Below are positions 46,024 to 55,141 of a stretch of DNA of 64,000 nucleotides, piece after piece. This DNA comes from Acidobacteriota bacterium (lineage in GTDB: Bacteria > Acidobacteriota > Terriglobia > Terriglobales > Acidobacteriaceae), in contig JAKAXU010000009.1 of assembly GCA_021816455.1 (NCBI GenBank), positions 1 to 64,000 on the forward strand, given 5' to 3'. Within the stretch, counting starts at the first letter, position 1; the number at the start of each line of letters is the position of its first letter. The notes beneath the pieces were generated by a model. The model had not been told where the DNA came from, made no database searches, and saw only the letters and a program-made list of their open reading frames with translations. A program made the translations under genes and the position numbers.

Positions 46024-47895
46024 TCAATCCAGCCTGGGGTGCAGCTTGTGGAAGCCGGTTGCTTCCTGATATGCGCGACCAAACGCCAGCAGCTTCGCAT
46101 CCTGGTACGGCGCCGCCAGCATCGTCAGGCTCACCGGTGTCCCCGGCCCACCGATGTTATCGTCATTGCCGTCATCCACCTTCGGCGGCTTCGGCGCGTC
46201 AGCTCCCCGCAGTCCGTTCGGCAGGATCAGCGCCGGATTTCCGGTGAGATTCGTAGCCACCAGTTGCTCGCCGTAGGTCGGTGTCACCACGATATCGACC
46301 TGCTCGAAGAGCTTCGCCCACTGCTGAATCGCCAGCGTTCTTGCACGGTTCGCCTGAATATATTCGACCGCTGGATAAAGCCGCGCCACACGGAAATCAT
46401 TCGGCCAGTCGCCCGGCCCCTGCTCGGTCAGCAGGCTGTCTCGTCCAGTCATCGTCAGCTCGTCAAAGGCGGCCGCTGCCTCGGCCGTCAGTAGCGGAGT
46501 CATGGCACCGTAGGGCAGCTTCGGCAGTTCGACCGAAATCAATGTTACGCCCATTTTGCGCAACGCATCCAGCGCCGCCAGATCGTATCGCTGGTCATAG
46601 ACGCGCCGTGCATGTCCTGCGGCATTCCTCGCATTGCGCTCTTCGCGAGCCTTTTTCTGCTCCGCCGTCTCACCCGGCTTCGCCTCTCGCGGATGGAAGG
46701 TGCCGATGGGCTGAAATTCGCTCTTGAAGTACCCGATACGCAGGCTTTTCCAGTCGAACCCGGCATCCCAGTTGAAGGCAGCGTTGCGCACCGCCAGGTC
46801 GATGCCGTCCGGACCGAAGATCGCCTGCAACGCCATCGCACAATCCTCCACACCGCGGCAGATTGGCCCCAGTTTATCCATTGTCCAGCTCAGGGCCATG
46901 GCGCCGGTACGCGGTACAAATCCGAAGGTCGGCCGCAGTCCGGTATCCCCGCAGCGGGTAGAAGGCGAGGAAATCGATCCCAGCGTCTCCGAGCCAATTG
47001 CAAAGCCGACGCATCCGGCTGCAACCGCACTTGCCGGCCCCGCCGATGAGCCGCTCGACCCCTGCGCAGGATTCCACGGATTTCTTGTCTGCCCACCAAA
47101 CCAGTGATCGCCCATCGCGAGGGCACCCAGCGTCAGCTTTGCCACCAGAATCGCTCCCGCCGCATCCAGCCGCTGCACGACCGTTGCATCTTCGTCGATC
47201 ACCTGTTTTTCAAAACCACCAGCGCCCCACGTTGTCGGATAGCCTTTGACCGCCAACAAGTCCTTAGCACCCCATGGGATGCCATGCAGCGGACCCCGAT
47301 ACAGCCCCGCTGCAATCTCAGCGTCTGCAGCCTTGGCCTGGGCGCGGGCGCGCTCTTCGGTGAGTGTGATGACGAAATGCAGCTTGGGATCGTAACGCTT
47401 CAGCCGCGCCAGATACATCTCTGTCAGCTGAATTGCCGTCACCTTGCGCGCCTTCACCAGCGCGGCCAACTTACCTACTGGAGCAAAGGCCAACTCTTCG
47501 AGGTTTTCCGGGACGGCGTTTACCGTTACGGAAGTCCATCGCGGTTCGGTGATACCCGTTTCAACCACTGCTCCGGCCGGAAGTGGATCGAAGACAAAGG
47601 CCGGCGCCACGCTGTTCGGCATCTTCAGCTTGCGAATCTCGTCATAGCCTTCGCGCAGCGATTCCACACCGTCGAGCATCATCGTCCGCTGTGCTTCCGT
47701 CAGTTTGACTCCGGCCAGTTCGGCCGCCTGGTCGATCAGCTCCGGTGTGACCCGGAGCGCCTCAGAACCAGCCTTCTCTTGCGCCTGAACCGCCAAGGTA
47801 TACAACGCTCCCGGCAAGAAAGCCGAGACTACGCCGGCGCGTGTGCAGAGCGAGAGAAAACTCCTGCGATCCGCTCCCCGTTCTTTCTTTGTCAT
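46024..47895 (-). CDS. Tat-exported amidase-signature hydrolase
   Basis: A 623-residue exported amidase. The N-terminus has a twin-Arg signal (DRRSFLSLCTRAGVV). After an unusual 100-residue N-terminal region comes the amidase-signature fold with the Ser-cisSer-Lys triad: Lys in GAKDLLAVKG, cis-Ser in GSSGSSAGPASAVAAG and nucleophile Ser in GSETLGSISSPS. A charged insert near EQKKAREERNARNAAG is not typical. Members hydrolyse amides or peptide amides. It is coupled to the downstream ABC ATPase, which suggests uptake of a released product, though that link is inference. Confidence 0.88.
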   Translation of the reverse strand: MTKKERGADRRSFLSLCTRAGVVSAFLPGALYTLAVQAQEKAGSEALRVTPELIDQAAELAGVKLTEAQRTMMLDGVESLREGYDEIRKLKMPNSVAPAFVFDPLPAGAVVETGITEPRWTSVTVNAVPENLEELAFAPVGKLAALVKARKVTAIQLTEMYLARLKRYDPKLHFVITLTEERARAQAKAADAEIAAGLYRGPLHGIPWGAKDLLAVKGYPTTWGAGGFEKQVIDEDATVVQRLDAAGAILVAKLTLGALAMGDHWFGGQTRNPWNPAQGSSGSSAGPASAVAAGCVGFAIGSETLGSISSPSTRCGDTGLRPTFGFVPRTGAMALSWTMDKLGPICRGVEDCAMALQAIFGPDGIDLAVRNAAFNWDAGFDWKSLRIGYFKSEFQPIGTFHPREAKPGETAEQKKAREERNARNAAGHARRVYDQRYDLAALDALRKMGVTLISVELPKLPYGAMTPLLTAEAAAAFDELTMTGRDSLLTEQGPGDWPNDFRVARLYPAVEYIQANRARTLAIQQWAKLFEQVDIVVTPTYGEQLVATNLTGNPALILPNGLRGADAPKPPKVDDGNDDNIGGPGTPVSLTMLAAPYQDAKLLAFGRAYQEATGFHKLHPRLD

Positions 47896-47937
47896 GCTCT
47901 GGCCCTTTCTGTGATCCGCTAGAGTGGGTTACTGACC

Positions 47938-47973
47938 AACAACAAGAGCCTCCGGATGGAGGCTCTTGTTGTT
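47938..47973. terminator. hairpin terminator after the TPR lipoprotein gene
   Basis: AACAACAAGAGCCTCC pairs perfectly over 16 bases with GGAGGCTCTTGTTGTT around a four-base loop (GGAT). It lies 17 bases after the TPR gene stop on the minus strand and also upstream of the amidase gene. Confidence 0.8.
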
Positions 47974-47989
47974 CTCTCTGAGACTGGAA

Positions 47990-48826
47990 CTACTTCATGT
48001 TTCCGTTGGAGTCCATGACGATACCGCCCGGACCCTGATTCTTCTTCGCCTCATTGGCTTTGCGGGTTCCCATCGCCTTGTCGCGCCATTCATCCGCAGA
48101 AGCGACATCTGCCTTTCGCGCTGCTTCGTCACCGCAGTCCAGGTCCGCCTTGCGACGATAGAGGAGGTTGATATAGGCCATCGCATCGTCATAGTTCGGG
48201 CGATTTTCAATAGCCATGTTCAGATACTTGAGACCTTCCGTCACGAGCGGAGCATTCTCCTGCTGCAATGCCAGGCACTCCTTCTTCGGGAGCTTGGCAT
48301 TGCCCAAACCGTCATCGTTGATACCGGCCGGGGCCAGAATCTTCAATGCGTTTTCGTGCGCTTCCGTCCAGTCGATCACGCCGACTGTGTAGGCTGCTTC
48401 AGGATCTTTGGGATCGACAGCCAGTACTTTCTCCTGCCACTCCTTCGCATCGTCCAGCTTCTTGATGTTGAAATAGAGGCTCGCAATTCCCTTCAGACTG
48501 TTAATGTCGCTCGGATCCTGCTGCAGCACCTGTTTGAAGATGTCGATAGCCTGATTCGCTGTCTTGAGGTTGTCAGGGGTGTCGAGGCCAGGAACAACGT
48601 TCTGCGAAAGTGCTGTCCCCAGGTAGTTTTTAGCCATAGGCAGGGTTGGATCGTCTTGAATTGCCACCTGGAAGTGCGCAATCGCAGCCTCGAACTTTCC
48701 GGCCTTGTATGCTTCGACGCCCTTGTTCAACTGATCGCGGGCAGCCAGACGTTTACATCCAGTGAAGGTGACCGTCATCACAACCAGGCTTGCCGCAAGG
48801 ATCGGCAGACGTACGCTTCGATTCAT
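47990..48826 (-). CDS. TPR-repeat lipoprotein of the TonB-Exb cluster
   Basis: A 278-residue lipoprotein. The lipobox TFTGC gives lipid-modified Cys24. The mature part contains four or five tetratricopeptide repeats (GVEAYKAGKFEAAIAHFQVA; PLVTEGLKYLNMAIENRPNY) that form a helical protein-binding scaffold. It is the last gene of the tonB-exbB-exbD-exbD run on the minus strand, 84 bases after the second exbD. The conserved-looking placement suggests it works with the Ton system at the envelope, which is inference. Confidence 0.85.
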   Translation of the reverse strand: MNRSVRLPILAASLVVMTVTFTGCKRLAARDQLNKGVEAYKAGKFEAAIAHFQVAIQDDPTLPMAKNYLGTALSQNVVPGLDTPDNLKTANQAIDIFKQVLQQDPSDINSLKGIASLYFNIKKLDDAKEWQEKVLAVDPKDPEAAYTVGVIDWTEAHENALKILAPAGINDDGLGNAKLPKKECLALQQENAPLVTEGLKYLNMAIENRPNYDDAMAYINLLYRRKADLDCGDEAARKADVASADEWRDKAMGTRKANEAKKNQGPGGIVMDSNGNMK

Positions 48827-48910
48827 GTTCGTTTCCTTCTCCTTCGAGTCGTGGCCAGTGAATCCACGCCTGGCTTACCCGCGTTGTGCTTCAGGACGTG
48901 CGAGTTCCGG

Positions 48911-49345
48911 TCACTGCCCCGCCATAATCTTCGGTGTCATCAGGCCCACGTGGTCCACACCCGCCGCAGTCCCAATGTCGATCACTTCTGCGACTTTGGC
49001 AAAATCCACATCATCGTCGCCCTTGACGAACATGACGCGCTCAGCGCGATTTGCATAAATGGCCGTCAGACGCGACAGTAGCTCTCTCTTCGCCACGTCG
49101 TCCTGATTGATCTTATATGCGACCTGATTTCCCCCGGTATGCAGAACCGAAACGACAATCGTGCGGTCATCCGGCTGCGATTGCTGCGGATTCTTCGGCG
49201 GCTGCGGAACCAGTGCTTCCAGCCCTTTGGGCGTCACCGGAACGATCACCATGAAAATAATCAGAAGAACGAGCAGTACGTCGATCAACGGGGTAACGTT
49301 GATGTCGGAGGAGAGGCCACTAGGCCCGCTTGATCCCATTGCCAT
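48911..49345 (-). CDS. exbD: biopolymer transport protein ExbD/TolR, second copy
   Basis: A 144-residue inner-membrane protein with one helix (about residues 21-41) and a periplasmic domain. The proton-path Asp is Asp22 in INVTPLIDVLLVLLIIFM. The periplasmic part ends in a VAEVIDIGTAAGVDHVGL strand-helix segment typical of ExbD. With ExbB it couples the proton gradient to TonB. It lies 53 bases after the first exbD. The two ExbD proteins differ clearly outside the membrane helix, so they may play distinct roles in one motor. Confidence 0.93.
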   Translation of the reverse strand: MAMGSSGPSGLSSDINVTPLIDVLLVLLIIFMVIVPVTPKGLEALVPQPPKNPQQSQPDDRTIVVSVLHTGGNQVAYKINQDDVAKRELLSRLTAIYANRAERVMFVKGDDDVDFAKVAEVIDIGTAAGVDHVGLMTPKIMAGQ

Positions 49346-49398
49346 AACTTTGACTCCTTCAGAAAATTCTTTGCGTCCCGACCGTTACTCGCCAACCG

Positions 49399-49839
49399 TC
49401 ACTCGCCGGAAGATCCCGGTCCCTGCCGTTTTTCGGTCAGGAGGCCGACGGAGTCAACACCGGCGGAACGAACATCATCGATCGCATTCTCTACATCCAG
49501 GTAGCGCGCTCGCGCATCCGCACGGACAAAGATCTGTTTTCCCGGCTTGTCTGCGAGCATATCTCGCACCTTCTGGCCAATCTCAGAACTGGCGATTCGG
49601 TCCTGTCCCAGGTAAAGAGTTCCATCCCGGGTGATAGCGACGACGATCGCATCTTCCTTGTCTGCATCCGGCATTGCGACGGGATTATCCGTCTGCGCCA
49701 GATCGACGTTCACCTTATTCTGCAGCATCGGCGTGATGACCATGAAGATGATCAGCAACACGAGCATGACGTCCACCATCGGCGTGACGTTGATATTCGA
49801 GTTGACCTTTGCGCCTTCGTTTCGAACTGCAAGTGCCAT
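49399..49839 (-). CDS. exbD: biopolymer transport protein ExbD/TolR, first copy
   Basis: A 146-residue ExbD with the membrane Asp23 in INVTPMVDVMLVLLIIFMVI, followed by a periplasmic domain (QIFVRADARARYLDVENAID, AGVDSVGLLTEK). It is 184 bases downstream of exbB, a spacing that contains a stable hairpin, and upstream of the second exbD. It forms part of the proton-driven stator that energises TonB. Confidence 0.93.
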   Translation of the reverse strand: MALAVRNEGAKVNSNINVTPMVDVMLVLLIIFMVITPMLQNKVNVDLAQTDNPVAMPDADKEDAIVVAITRDGTLYLGQDRIASSEIGQKVRDMLADKPGKQIFVRADARARYLDVENAIDDVRSAGVDSVGLLTEKRQGPGSSGE

Positions 49840-49919
49840 GTGTGCGCTCCAAATCTGAGTTTCGACGCCTCCGAGCCACTTCCTCGCCGGTCCGCGCCCT
49901 GCACCCTGATCTTTTTCAG

Positions 49920-49952
49920 GCTCTGGCAGAGCGGAATGCGCACTGCCAGAGC
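49920..49952. other. hairpin in the exbB-exbD intergenic spacer
   Basis: GCTCTGGCAG and CTGCCAGAGC pair perfectly around 13 bases. A smaller hairpin (CCTGA, loop, TCAGG at 49905-49920) adjoins it. With no U-run on the minus strand it is more likely an mRNA-stability or processing element than a terminator. Confidence 0.5.
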
Positions 49953-50023
49953 TTCTGTCCCAGTTTCAGAGTGAACGACCTTGAGCCGAGAGCGAACTGT
50001 GCCCAAACGCTCCCGGGGATCGA

Positions 50024-50755
50024 TTACTTGTGGCTCTGCTTGATGAAGTAATCCACCAGCTCGCTGGAGGAGTTGTCCATCTCCACGTCAAAGGCTTCCA
50101 CGCGGCCGCTGAAGTAGTTGAAGCACATCACGGCGGGGATGGCCACGAGCAGGCCGAAGGCCGTCGTAACCAGCGCTTCGGAGATGCCGCCTGCCACCGC
50201 GCCGATGCCGGAAGACTTCTGCGTGGCGATCTGCTGGAAGGCGTTCAGGATGCCCATGACCGTTCCGAGCAGGCCGACGAAGGGAGCCGTGGAACCGACC
50301 GTGGCCAGCACACTGATGCCCTTCTTCAGCTTCGCGTGAACGATGGCCTCGGCGCGCTCCAGAGCGCGCTTCGCGCTCTCGATCGTCTCTTCATTGACGC
50401 TTCCACCCTGGCTCTTGAACTCCTGCAGGCCAGCCTGGACAACTTCCGCCAGATGCGATTTCTTGCTGCGATCGGCGATCTTGATGGCCTCTTCGAGCTT
50501 GCGATCCTTGAGCGCGCCAGCAACTTTGGGCGCGAACTCACGCGACTGCTTGCGGGCTGCCGAGAAGTAGAGATAGCGATCGATCATAACGGCCAGCGAC
50601 CAGACCGACATGATGAACAAGATCACTGCGATTCCTTTTGCGAAGTAGCCCATGTGTCCCCACAGACCCATCAGGCTGAAATCGACGTTTTCCTCCTGGA
50701 ACATAGCCAGGGCGGATGTGGCGTGAGTAAGGTGTGCAAACTGAGTGAGAATCAC
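50024..50755 (-). CDS. exbB: MotA/TolQ/ExbB proton channel protein
   Basis: A 243-residue inner-membrane protein with three helices (about residues 35-58, 155-178 and 200-222). The family segments ATVGSTAPFVGLLGTVMGIL and ISEALVTTAFGLLVAIPAVM are clear. ExbB forms the pentameric channel around ExbD. The GTG start follows AGGAGG by nine bases. It sits between tonB and the two exbD genes on one strand. Confidence 0.93.
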   Translation of the reverse strand: MILTQFAHLTHATSALAMFQEENVDFSLMGLWGHMGYFAKGIAVILFIMSVWSLAVMIDRYLYFSAARKQSREFAPKVAGALKDRKLEEAIKIADRSKKSHLAEVVQAGLQEFKSQGGSVNEETIESAKRALERAEAIVHAKLKKGISVLATVGSTAPFVGLLGTVMGILNAFQQIATQKSSGIGAVAGGISEALVTTAFGLLVAIPAVMCFNYFSGRVEAFDVEMDNSSSELVDYFIKQSHK

Positions 50756-50894
50756 TGAATCGTTCCTCCTGGGAATTGCTGAATACTGGGTGAAAATCTG
50801 CGGTTATTACAGGCTACAGGACAAGGCACATACGGTCCCAAGCCCGCGTACGATTGGCAACCGGAGATCCGGCAAGCCGCGAGCGAAAGAGTTC

Positions 50895-51617
50895 TCAGCC
50901 TCCCAGGCTGAAGACGACGTTGACTGTGGTTTCCACCTCAACCGGCTCATTGTTAAGCAAATACGGGCGATAACGCCAACGGCTGACCGCCTGGATCGCC
51001 GCCTGCTGTAGCATGGCAGGGCCGCTGATCACGCGAAGATTCTGAATTTCGCCCGTCTTGGAGATCGTAGCCTGCAACACAACTGTCCCCTGCATACGGG
51101 CCGCTTTGGCGATTGCGGGATAGATGGGCTGAATCTTCTCAATCAGCAGGCCTTGCGCGACGCCCTGAGAGATGGCAATTTTCTTCGGCGGAGCAGCTTT
51201 CACAACCGGAGCAGCAGCGCCGGCAAACAAGCCGCCGATCACGCCCCCCGGTGCTCCACCGCCCATACCTTCCATTCCCGCCACGCCAAAGCCCTGCGAC
51301 GGAGGGGCTTCTTTCTCCGTCACCATTTTGATCTGCTTGGGGATCTTGGTAGGAGCCGTGAGCTGATTGTTCATCATCTGCGGCTTCACGACCACCTGAT
51401 GCACCTCCGGAGGCGGTGGTGGCGGCGGTGGCGGCGGTGGCGGCGGTGCAACCAGCAGAGTTGCCATGGCCTGCTTGGGCAGAGCTTCCGGATAAATCAG
51501 CGGGATCAGGACCATGACGCCAATCACAGAGCCGCACAGGATGGTCGTAAGGATCATCCAGTACCGGCTCTTGCTCTTGATCCGATTGCTGGATTCGAAT
51601 GTTGCATCTTCAAACAT
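50895..51617 (-). CDS. tonB: TonB energy transducer
   Basis: A 240-residue protein: cytoplasmic N-terminus, one membrane helix (about residues 20-43), a run of 13 prolines starting near residue 58, a Gly/Met-rich linker and the C-terminal TonB domain (IQPIYPAIAKAARMQGTVVL, SGPAMLQQAAIQAVSRWRYR-type segment). It transmits the proton-motive force to outer-membrane receptors such as the one found at 38.4-40.3 kb. It is the first gene of the cluster. Confidence 0.92.
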   Translation of the reverse strand: MFEDATFESSNRIKSKSRYWMILTTILCGSVIGVMVLIPLIYPEALPKQAMATLLVAPPPPPPPPPPPPPEVHQVVVKPQMMNNQLTAPTKIPKQIKMVTEKEAPPSQGFGVAGMEGMGGGAPGGVIGGLFAGAAAPVVKAAPPKKIAISQGVAQGLLIEKIQPIYPAIAKAARMQGTVVLQATISKTGEIQNLRVISGPAMLQQAAIQAVSRWRYRPYLLNNEPVEVETTVNVVFSLGG

Positions 51618-51803
51618 GGCCGACCTCGAATCGCGTTGGATTTCTTATTGTGACAGACACCGCGACACGTCAGTTTGTTCCCGGAATTTTCAGGCTTGAA
51701 TCCCCGACGGTGAAACTGATGTGCTCAACCTATATCAGAAGAGCCGGTGAGCTGCAAAATATCCTTCAAAAGTGTCCCAGAAACAGTGCAGCTAAAGGGA
51801 ATT

Positions 51804-52760
51804 TCACCGACTGCGCTTGGCAGCGGGCAGGCTGACAGCCTTGCCTCGTCTGGCGCGCCAGTCCTGATAGGCGACCAGCATCGGCGCCGCCACTGCGATC
51901 GACGAGTAGGTGCCAATCAGGATTCCTACCACCAACGCGAACGAGAAGCCACTGAGCACCTTGCCCCCGAAGATATAGAGCGCCAGCACCGTCAGAAATG
52001 TCAATCCCGAAGTGAGCACGGTCCGGCTCAACGTCTGGTTGATGCTGCGATTGACCACATCGGTCAGACCCTCGCGGCGGCTGATGCGGAGATTCTCACG
52101 AATTCGATCGAAGACCACGATCGTGTCGTTCATCGAGTAACCGACCAGCGTGAGGATTGCCGCGATCACCGTCAGACTGATCTCCTGACCGGTGAGCGCG
52201 AAGGCTCCGACAGTGATGAGCGTGTCATGGAAGACCGCGACAACTGCGGCGACGCCGTAGATCAGTTCAAAGCGGAACCAGAGATAAACCAGCATCCCGA
52301 CCAGCGAGTAGAGCGTGGCAAGTCCAGCCTGCTTTTCCAGTTGTCGGCCCACGGTGGGGCCAACAGCCTGCACGCTGCTTTCGAGAATCGGGTTGTTGTA
52401 GTGCTGATGCAGAGCGTCCAGAATGCGCTTGCGGCTGCTGTCCACATTCACATCGGACTGCTCCGGCATGCTGATCAGCAGCTCATGCTTCGCCGGCACA
52501 TCGTAGGCGACGATCTTCACGTCATGAATGCCAGCCGCATCCGTTGCATTGCGCACCTGGTTAGCATCCGGAACATTTGCAAAGGTCACCTGCACCTCAG
52601 TGCCGCCTTTGAAATCCACGCCCAGCGGTACGGGGCTGCCCGTGCGCGCAAAGTGCACGCCCATGGAGATCAGGCCAGAAACGCTGAAGAGGAGCGAAAA
52701 GGCAAGGAAGTACCACTTCTTGCCGAGCCAGTCGATAGTCACGCCAGTAAAAAGTTCCAC
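51804..52760 (-). CDS. secF: protein-export membrane protein SecF
   Basis: A 318-residue inner-membrane RND-type Sec accessory protein with six helices. The signature segments are GVDFKGGTEVQV (periplasmic start), AVVAVFHDTLITVGAFAL and YSMNDTIVVFDRIRENLR. With SecD and YajC it helps release preproteins into the periplasm using the proton gradient. The GTG start is preceded by GGAAAG; a TTG at 52799 is the longer alternative. It follows secD by about 70 bases. Confidence 0.95.
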   Translation of the reverse strand: MELFTGVTIDWLGKKWYFLAFSLLFSVSGLISMGVHFARTGSPVPLGVDFKGGTEVQVTFANVPDANQVRNATDAAGIHDVKIVAYDVPAKHELLISMPEQSDVNVDSSRKRILDALHQHYNNPILESSVQAVGPTVGRQLEKQAGLATLYSLVGMLVYLWFRFELIYGVAAVVAVFHDTLITVGAFALTGQEISLTVIAAILTLVGYSMNDTIVVFDRIRENLRISRREGLTDVVNRSINQTLSRTVLTSGLTFLTVLALYIFGGKVLSGFSFALVVGILIGTYSSIAVAAPMLVAYQDWRARRGKAVSLPAAKRSR

Positions 52761-52831
52761 GATGCTTTCCGTACCTTCCCAATCGCGGCGGCCAGGCAAT
52801 CCTCAGCCGAAACCGCCGCGCATTGCAATCG

Positions 52832-54457
52832 CTAAATGGAGATCCGCGCTCCGGCTTTCATGTTGTTCAGGTGCGAGTCAAAGATGACGCGCGAAACGAA
52901 GACTGCGGTAAACAGATTGGCCAGCAGACCAAAGAAAAGCGTAACCGCAAAGCCTTTCACCGGCCCGGTGCCGAACATGAACAGAATGGCGGCGGAAACG
53001 ATCGTGGTCACGTGCGTATCGACGATGGTGACCCAGGCATGCGCAAAGCCCTGATCGACGGCCTGTGCGGCACCTTTTCCGGCCCGCATCTCTTCCCGGA
53101 TACGCTCAAAGATCAGCACGTTCGAGTCCACACCCATACCGATCGTCAGGATGACGCCTGCGATGCCGGGCAGCGTAAGCGTCGACTGGCTGAAGCCCAT
53201 GAAACCCAGCAGAATAACCAGATTCAGAAACAACGCCAGGTCCGCATTGATGCCCGCGCCACGATAGTAGAGCAGCATGAAGAACATGACCGAGAGCGTG
53301 CCCGCGATGGCTGCAATCACGCCTTGACGAATGGAGTCTGCGCCGAGCGAAGCACCGACCGTGCGCTGCTCGATGGGGATGAGACTGGCCGGCAGCGCAC
53401 CGGTGCGCAGCGTAAGGGAGAGCGCGTCGATCTGCTCTTTACTGAACTGGCCTTCAATCTGCCCATTATCGCGAATGGCGGACTGGATGACGGCAACGTT
53501 CTTCACGCGGTCGCCGAGAACGATGGCCATATAAGTTCCCACGTGCGACGATGTGTAGTCATAGAAGCGCTGGCCGCCTGCGTTGGTCAGCACGAAATTC
53601 ACACCCTGCCGCCCCGAATCATTCGGACCAATGGCGCTTGCATCGCGAAAATCGCGTCCGCCAACAATCGAAACCCGCTTCAACAGGAAGACGCGATCCG
53701 TGCCATCGGAGCTGACGCCCTGCGGGTCGCCATGGACAAGATACTCATCTGGCGGAATTGTACCGCCAAGACTGGTCATCGCTTCCTGCTCGGTCGCGTA
53801 ACCGTCCGGATTGCCTGCAACCTCATGCACCTCCAGCCGCGACGTGGACTGGATGATGTCCTTGATGCGGTCCAGATCTTCCACGCCGGGCAGCTCCACC
53901 AGAATCTCATTCGCGCCCAGTCCGTAACGCTGAATCACCGGTTCGCTCACGCCCAGCCTGTCCACGCGGTCGCGGATTGTCTCAATGGACTGATCGAGCG
54001 TACGCGACTCCAGATCGGCAAGCTGAGAGGGCTTCATGGTCAGCGTAAAGCTGTGATCATTGCTGTTGCTGGCGATGTCGTACTCGGCGCCAAAGCGATC
54101 GGAAAGCTCGCTGCTGACGGCGCTGGAGTGGGCGGGATCGACGCCTTCCACGCGAATCGTCTGTGGCGTATTCGGATCCGGTTTCAGCACCTGCGTATAG
54201 GTCAGATGACTATCCGCCATCGCCTGCTCGATGCGAGCAACCGTGTTGTCCGTCTCGGCGTTGATGGCGTCCTTGACCACCACCTGCAGGATCAGATGCG
54301 CACCGCCGCGCAGATCCAGACCCAGGTGAATGCGCTGCGTGATGGCCTGCTCCAGAGCTGCGCCGCTGACGCCTTTCGGAATCCCGAAGATGCCGTACAG
54401 AAACACGAGCAGCGTACCGATGATGAGTGCAATCTTACCGTTCAGATTCTTCTTCAT
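52832..54457 (-). CDS. secD: protein-export membrane protein SecD
   Basis: A 541-residue inner-membrane protein with one N-terminal helix, a large periplasmic domain (about residues 50-360) and five C-terminal helices. RIHLGLDLRGGAHLILQV, LVELPGVEDLDRIKDIIQST and GMGVDSNVLIFERIREEM are the conserved SecD segments. It partners SecF directly downstream and YajC upstream, the usual operon order. A longer frame back to 54532 overlaps yajC and is unlikely. Confidence 0.96.
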   Translation of the reverse strand: MKKNLNGKIALIIGTLLVFLYGIFGIPKGVSGAALEQAITQRIHLGLDLRGGAHLILQVVVKDAINAETDNTVARIEQAMADSHLTYTQVLKPDPNTPQTIRVEGVDPAHSSAVSSELSDRFGAEYDIASNSNDHSFTLTMKPSQLADLESRTLDQSIETIRDRVDRLGVSEPVIQRYGLGANEILVELPGVEDLDRIKDIIQSTSRLEVHEVAGNPDGYATEQEAMTSLGGTIPPDEYLVHGDPQGVSSDGTDRVFLLKRVSIVGGRDFRDASAIGPNDSGRQGVNFVLTNAGGQRFYDYTSSHVGTYMAIVLGDRVKNVAVIQSAIRDNGQIEGQFSKEQIDALSLTLRTGALPASLIPIEQRTVGASLGADSIRQGVIAAIAGTLSVMFFMLLYYRGAGINADLALFLNLVILLGFMGFSQSTLTLPGIAGVILTIGMGVDSNVLIFERIREEMRAGKGAAQAVDQGFAHAWVTIVDTHVTTIVSAAILFMFGTGPVKGFAVTLFFGLLANLFTAVFVSRVIFDSHLNNMKAGARISI

Positions 54458-54494
54458 GATGAGGTTTATCCGTGCCTTCCGCGATGCCAGGCGC

Positions 54495-54824
54495 TTACTT
54501 GCCCGCATCCTCCTGGGTGGTGACTGCGGCAATTGCGCTCTTTACGACTTCCAGTTTCAAACCATCCGGCGCCACGCGCAACACAAGAGTATCGTCTTTC
54601 AGACTGAGGATGGTTCCGCGAATGCCGCCGGTGGTCGTCACCTTGTCGCCGGTCTTCAACTGCGCCAGCATCTCGCTCCACTGCTTCTGTTTGCGTTGCT
54701 GCGGGCGAATCATCAGAAAATAAACCACGGCGATCATCAGCAGCGGCAGCAACAACGAGATCGCCGAGCTTCCGGCGCCAGCCGGTCCGGCAAAGATCAT
54801 GGCCAGTCGAGTCAACACACACAT
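54495..54824 (-). CDS. yajC: preprotein translocase subunit YajC
   Basis: A 109-residue Sec accessory protein with one membrane helix (SAISLLLPLLMIAVVYFLMI) followed by RPQQRKQKQWSEML and the small barrel GDKVTTTGGIRGTILSL, the typical YajC layout. Several starts are possible: the ATG used directly follows AGAAGG, and a GTG two codons on has better spacing. It begins the yajC-secD-secF operon. Confidence 0.92.
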   Translation of the reverse strand: MCVLTRLAMIFAGPAGAGSSAISLLLPLLMIAVVYFLMIRPQQRKQKQWSEMLAQLKTGDKVTTTGGIRGTILSLKDDTLVLRVAPDGLKLEVVKSAIAAVTTQEDAGK

Positions 54825-55141
54825 CCTTCTCTGTCCAGCGCTCTGGCGCTGGACTCAACCGCGGGCAAAAGTACATCCAGGGCTGGCATTGCTTTGAATT
54901 TGTCTCCCGGAATGGCGGACGACGGCGCGCTACGCCGCGTTACGCCCGAACTCTCGAAGCAGTCGCATCGATGCGCTTTGACTGTCTTCGTCGTTTCACT
55001 TCCTGTTCGACGCTGCAACCAGGCGACCCTTCCGGGAGCAGACAAAGATTTGGATTCCCCTGAAAAGCCGCGCATTCAGTCTAACAAACCGCAGGCCCGC
55101 ACGGCCGGGAAAACGCCGGGGCATTCCCGTCGCGGCGCATC
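54825..55141. other. intergenic region upstream of yajC
   Basis: A 317-base stretch between the FmdE-like gene and yajC, both on the minus strand, without a recognisable gene. Its only clear structure is a hairpin at 54833-54854 (GTCCAGCGC, loop TCTG, GCGCTGGAC) in the yajC 5' region, without a U-run. No riboswitch or tRNA was seen. Confidence 0.55.

Noticed and set aside
52823..54523. A 566-codon open frame on the plus strand
   Set aside because: It mirrors secD, which has all family motifs. The plus-strand translation is low-complexity and rich in Arg, His and Gln.
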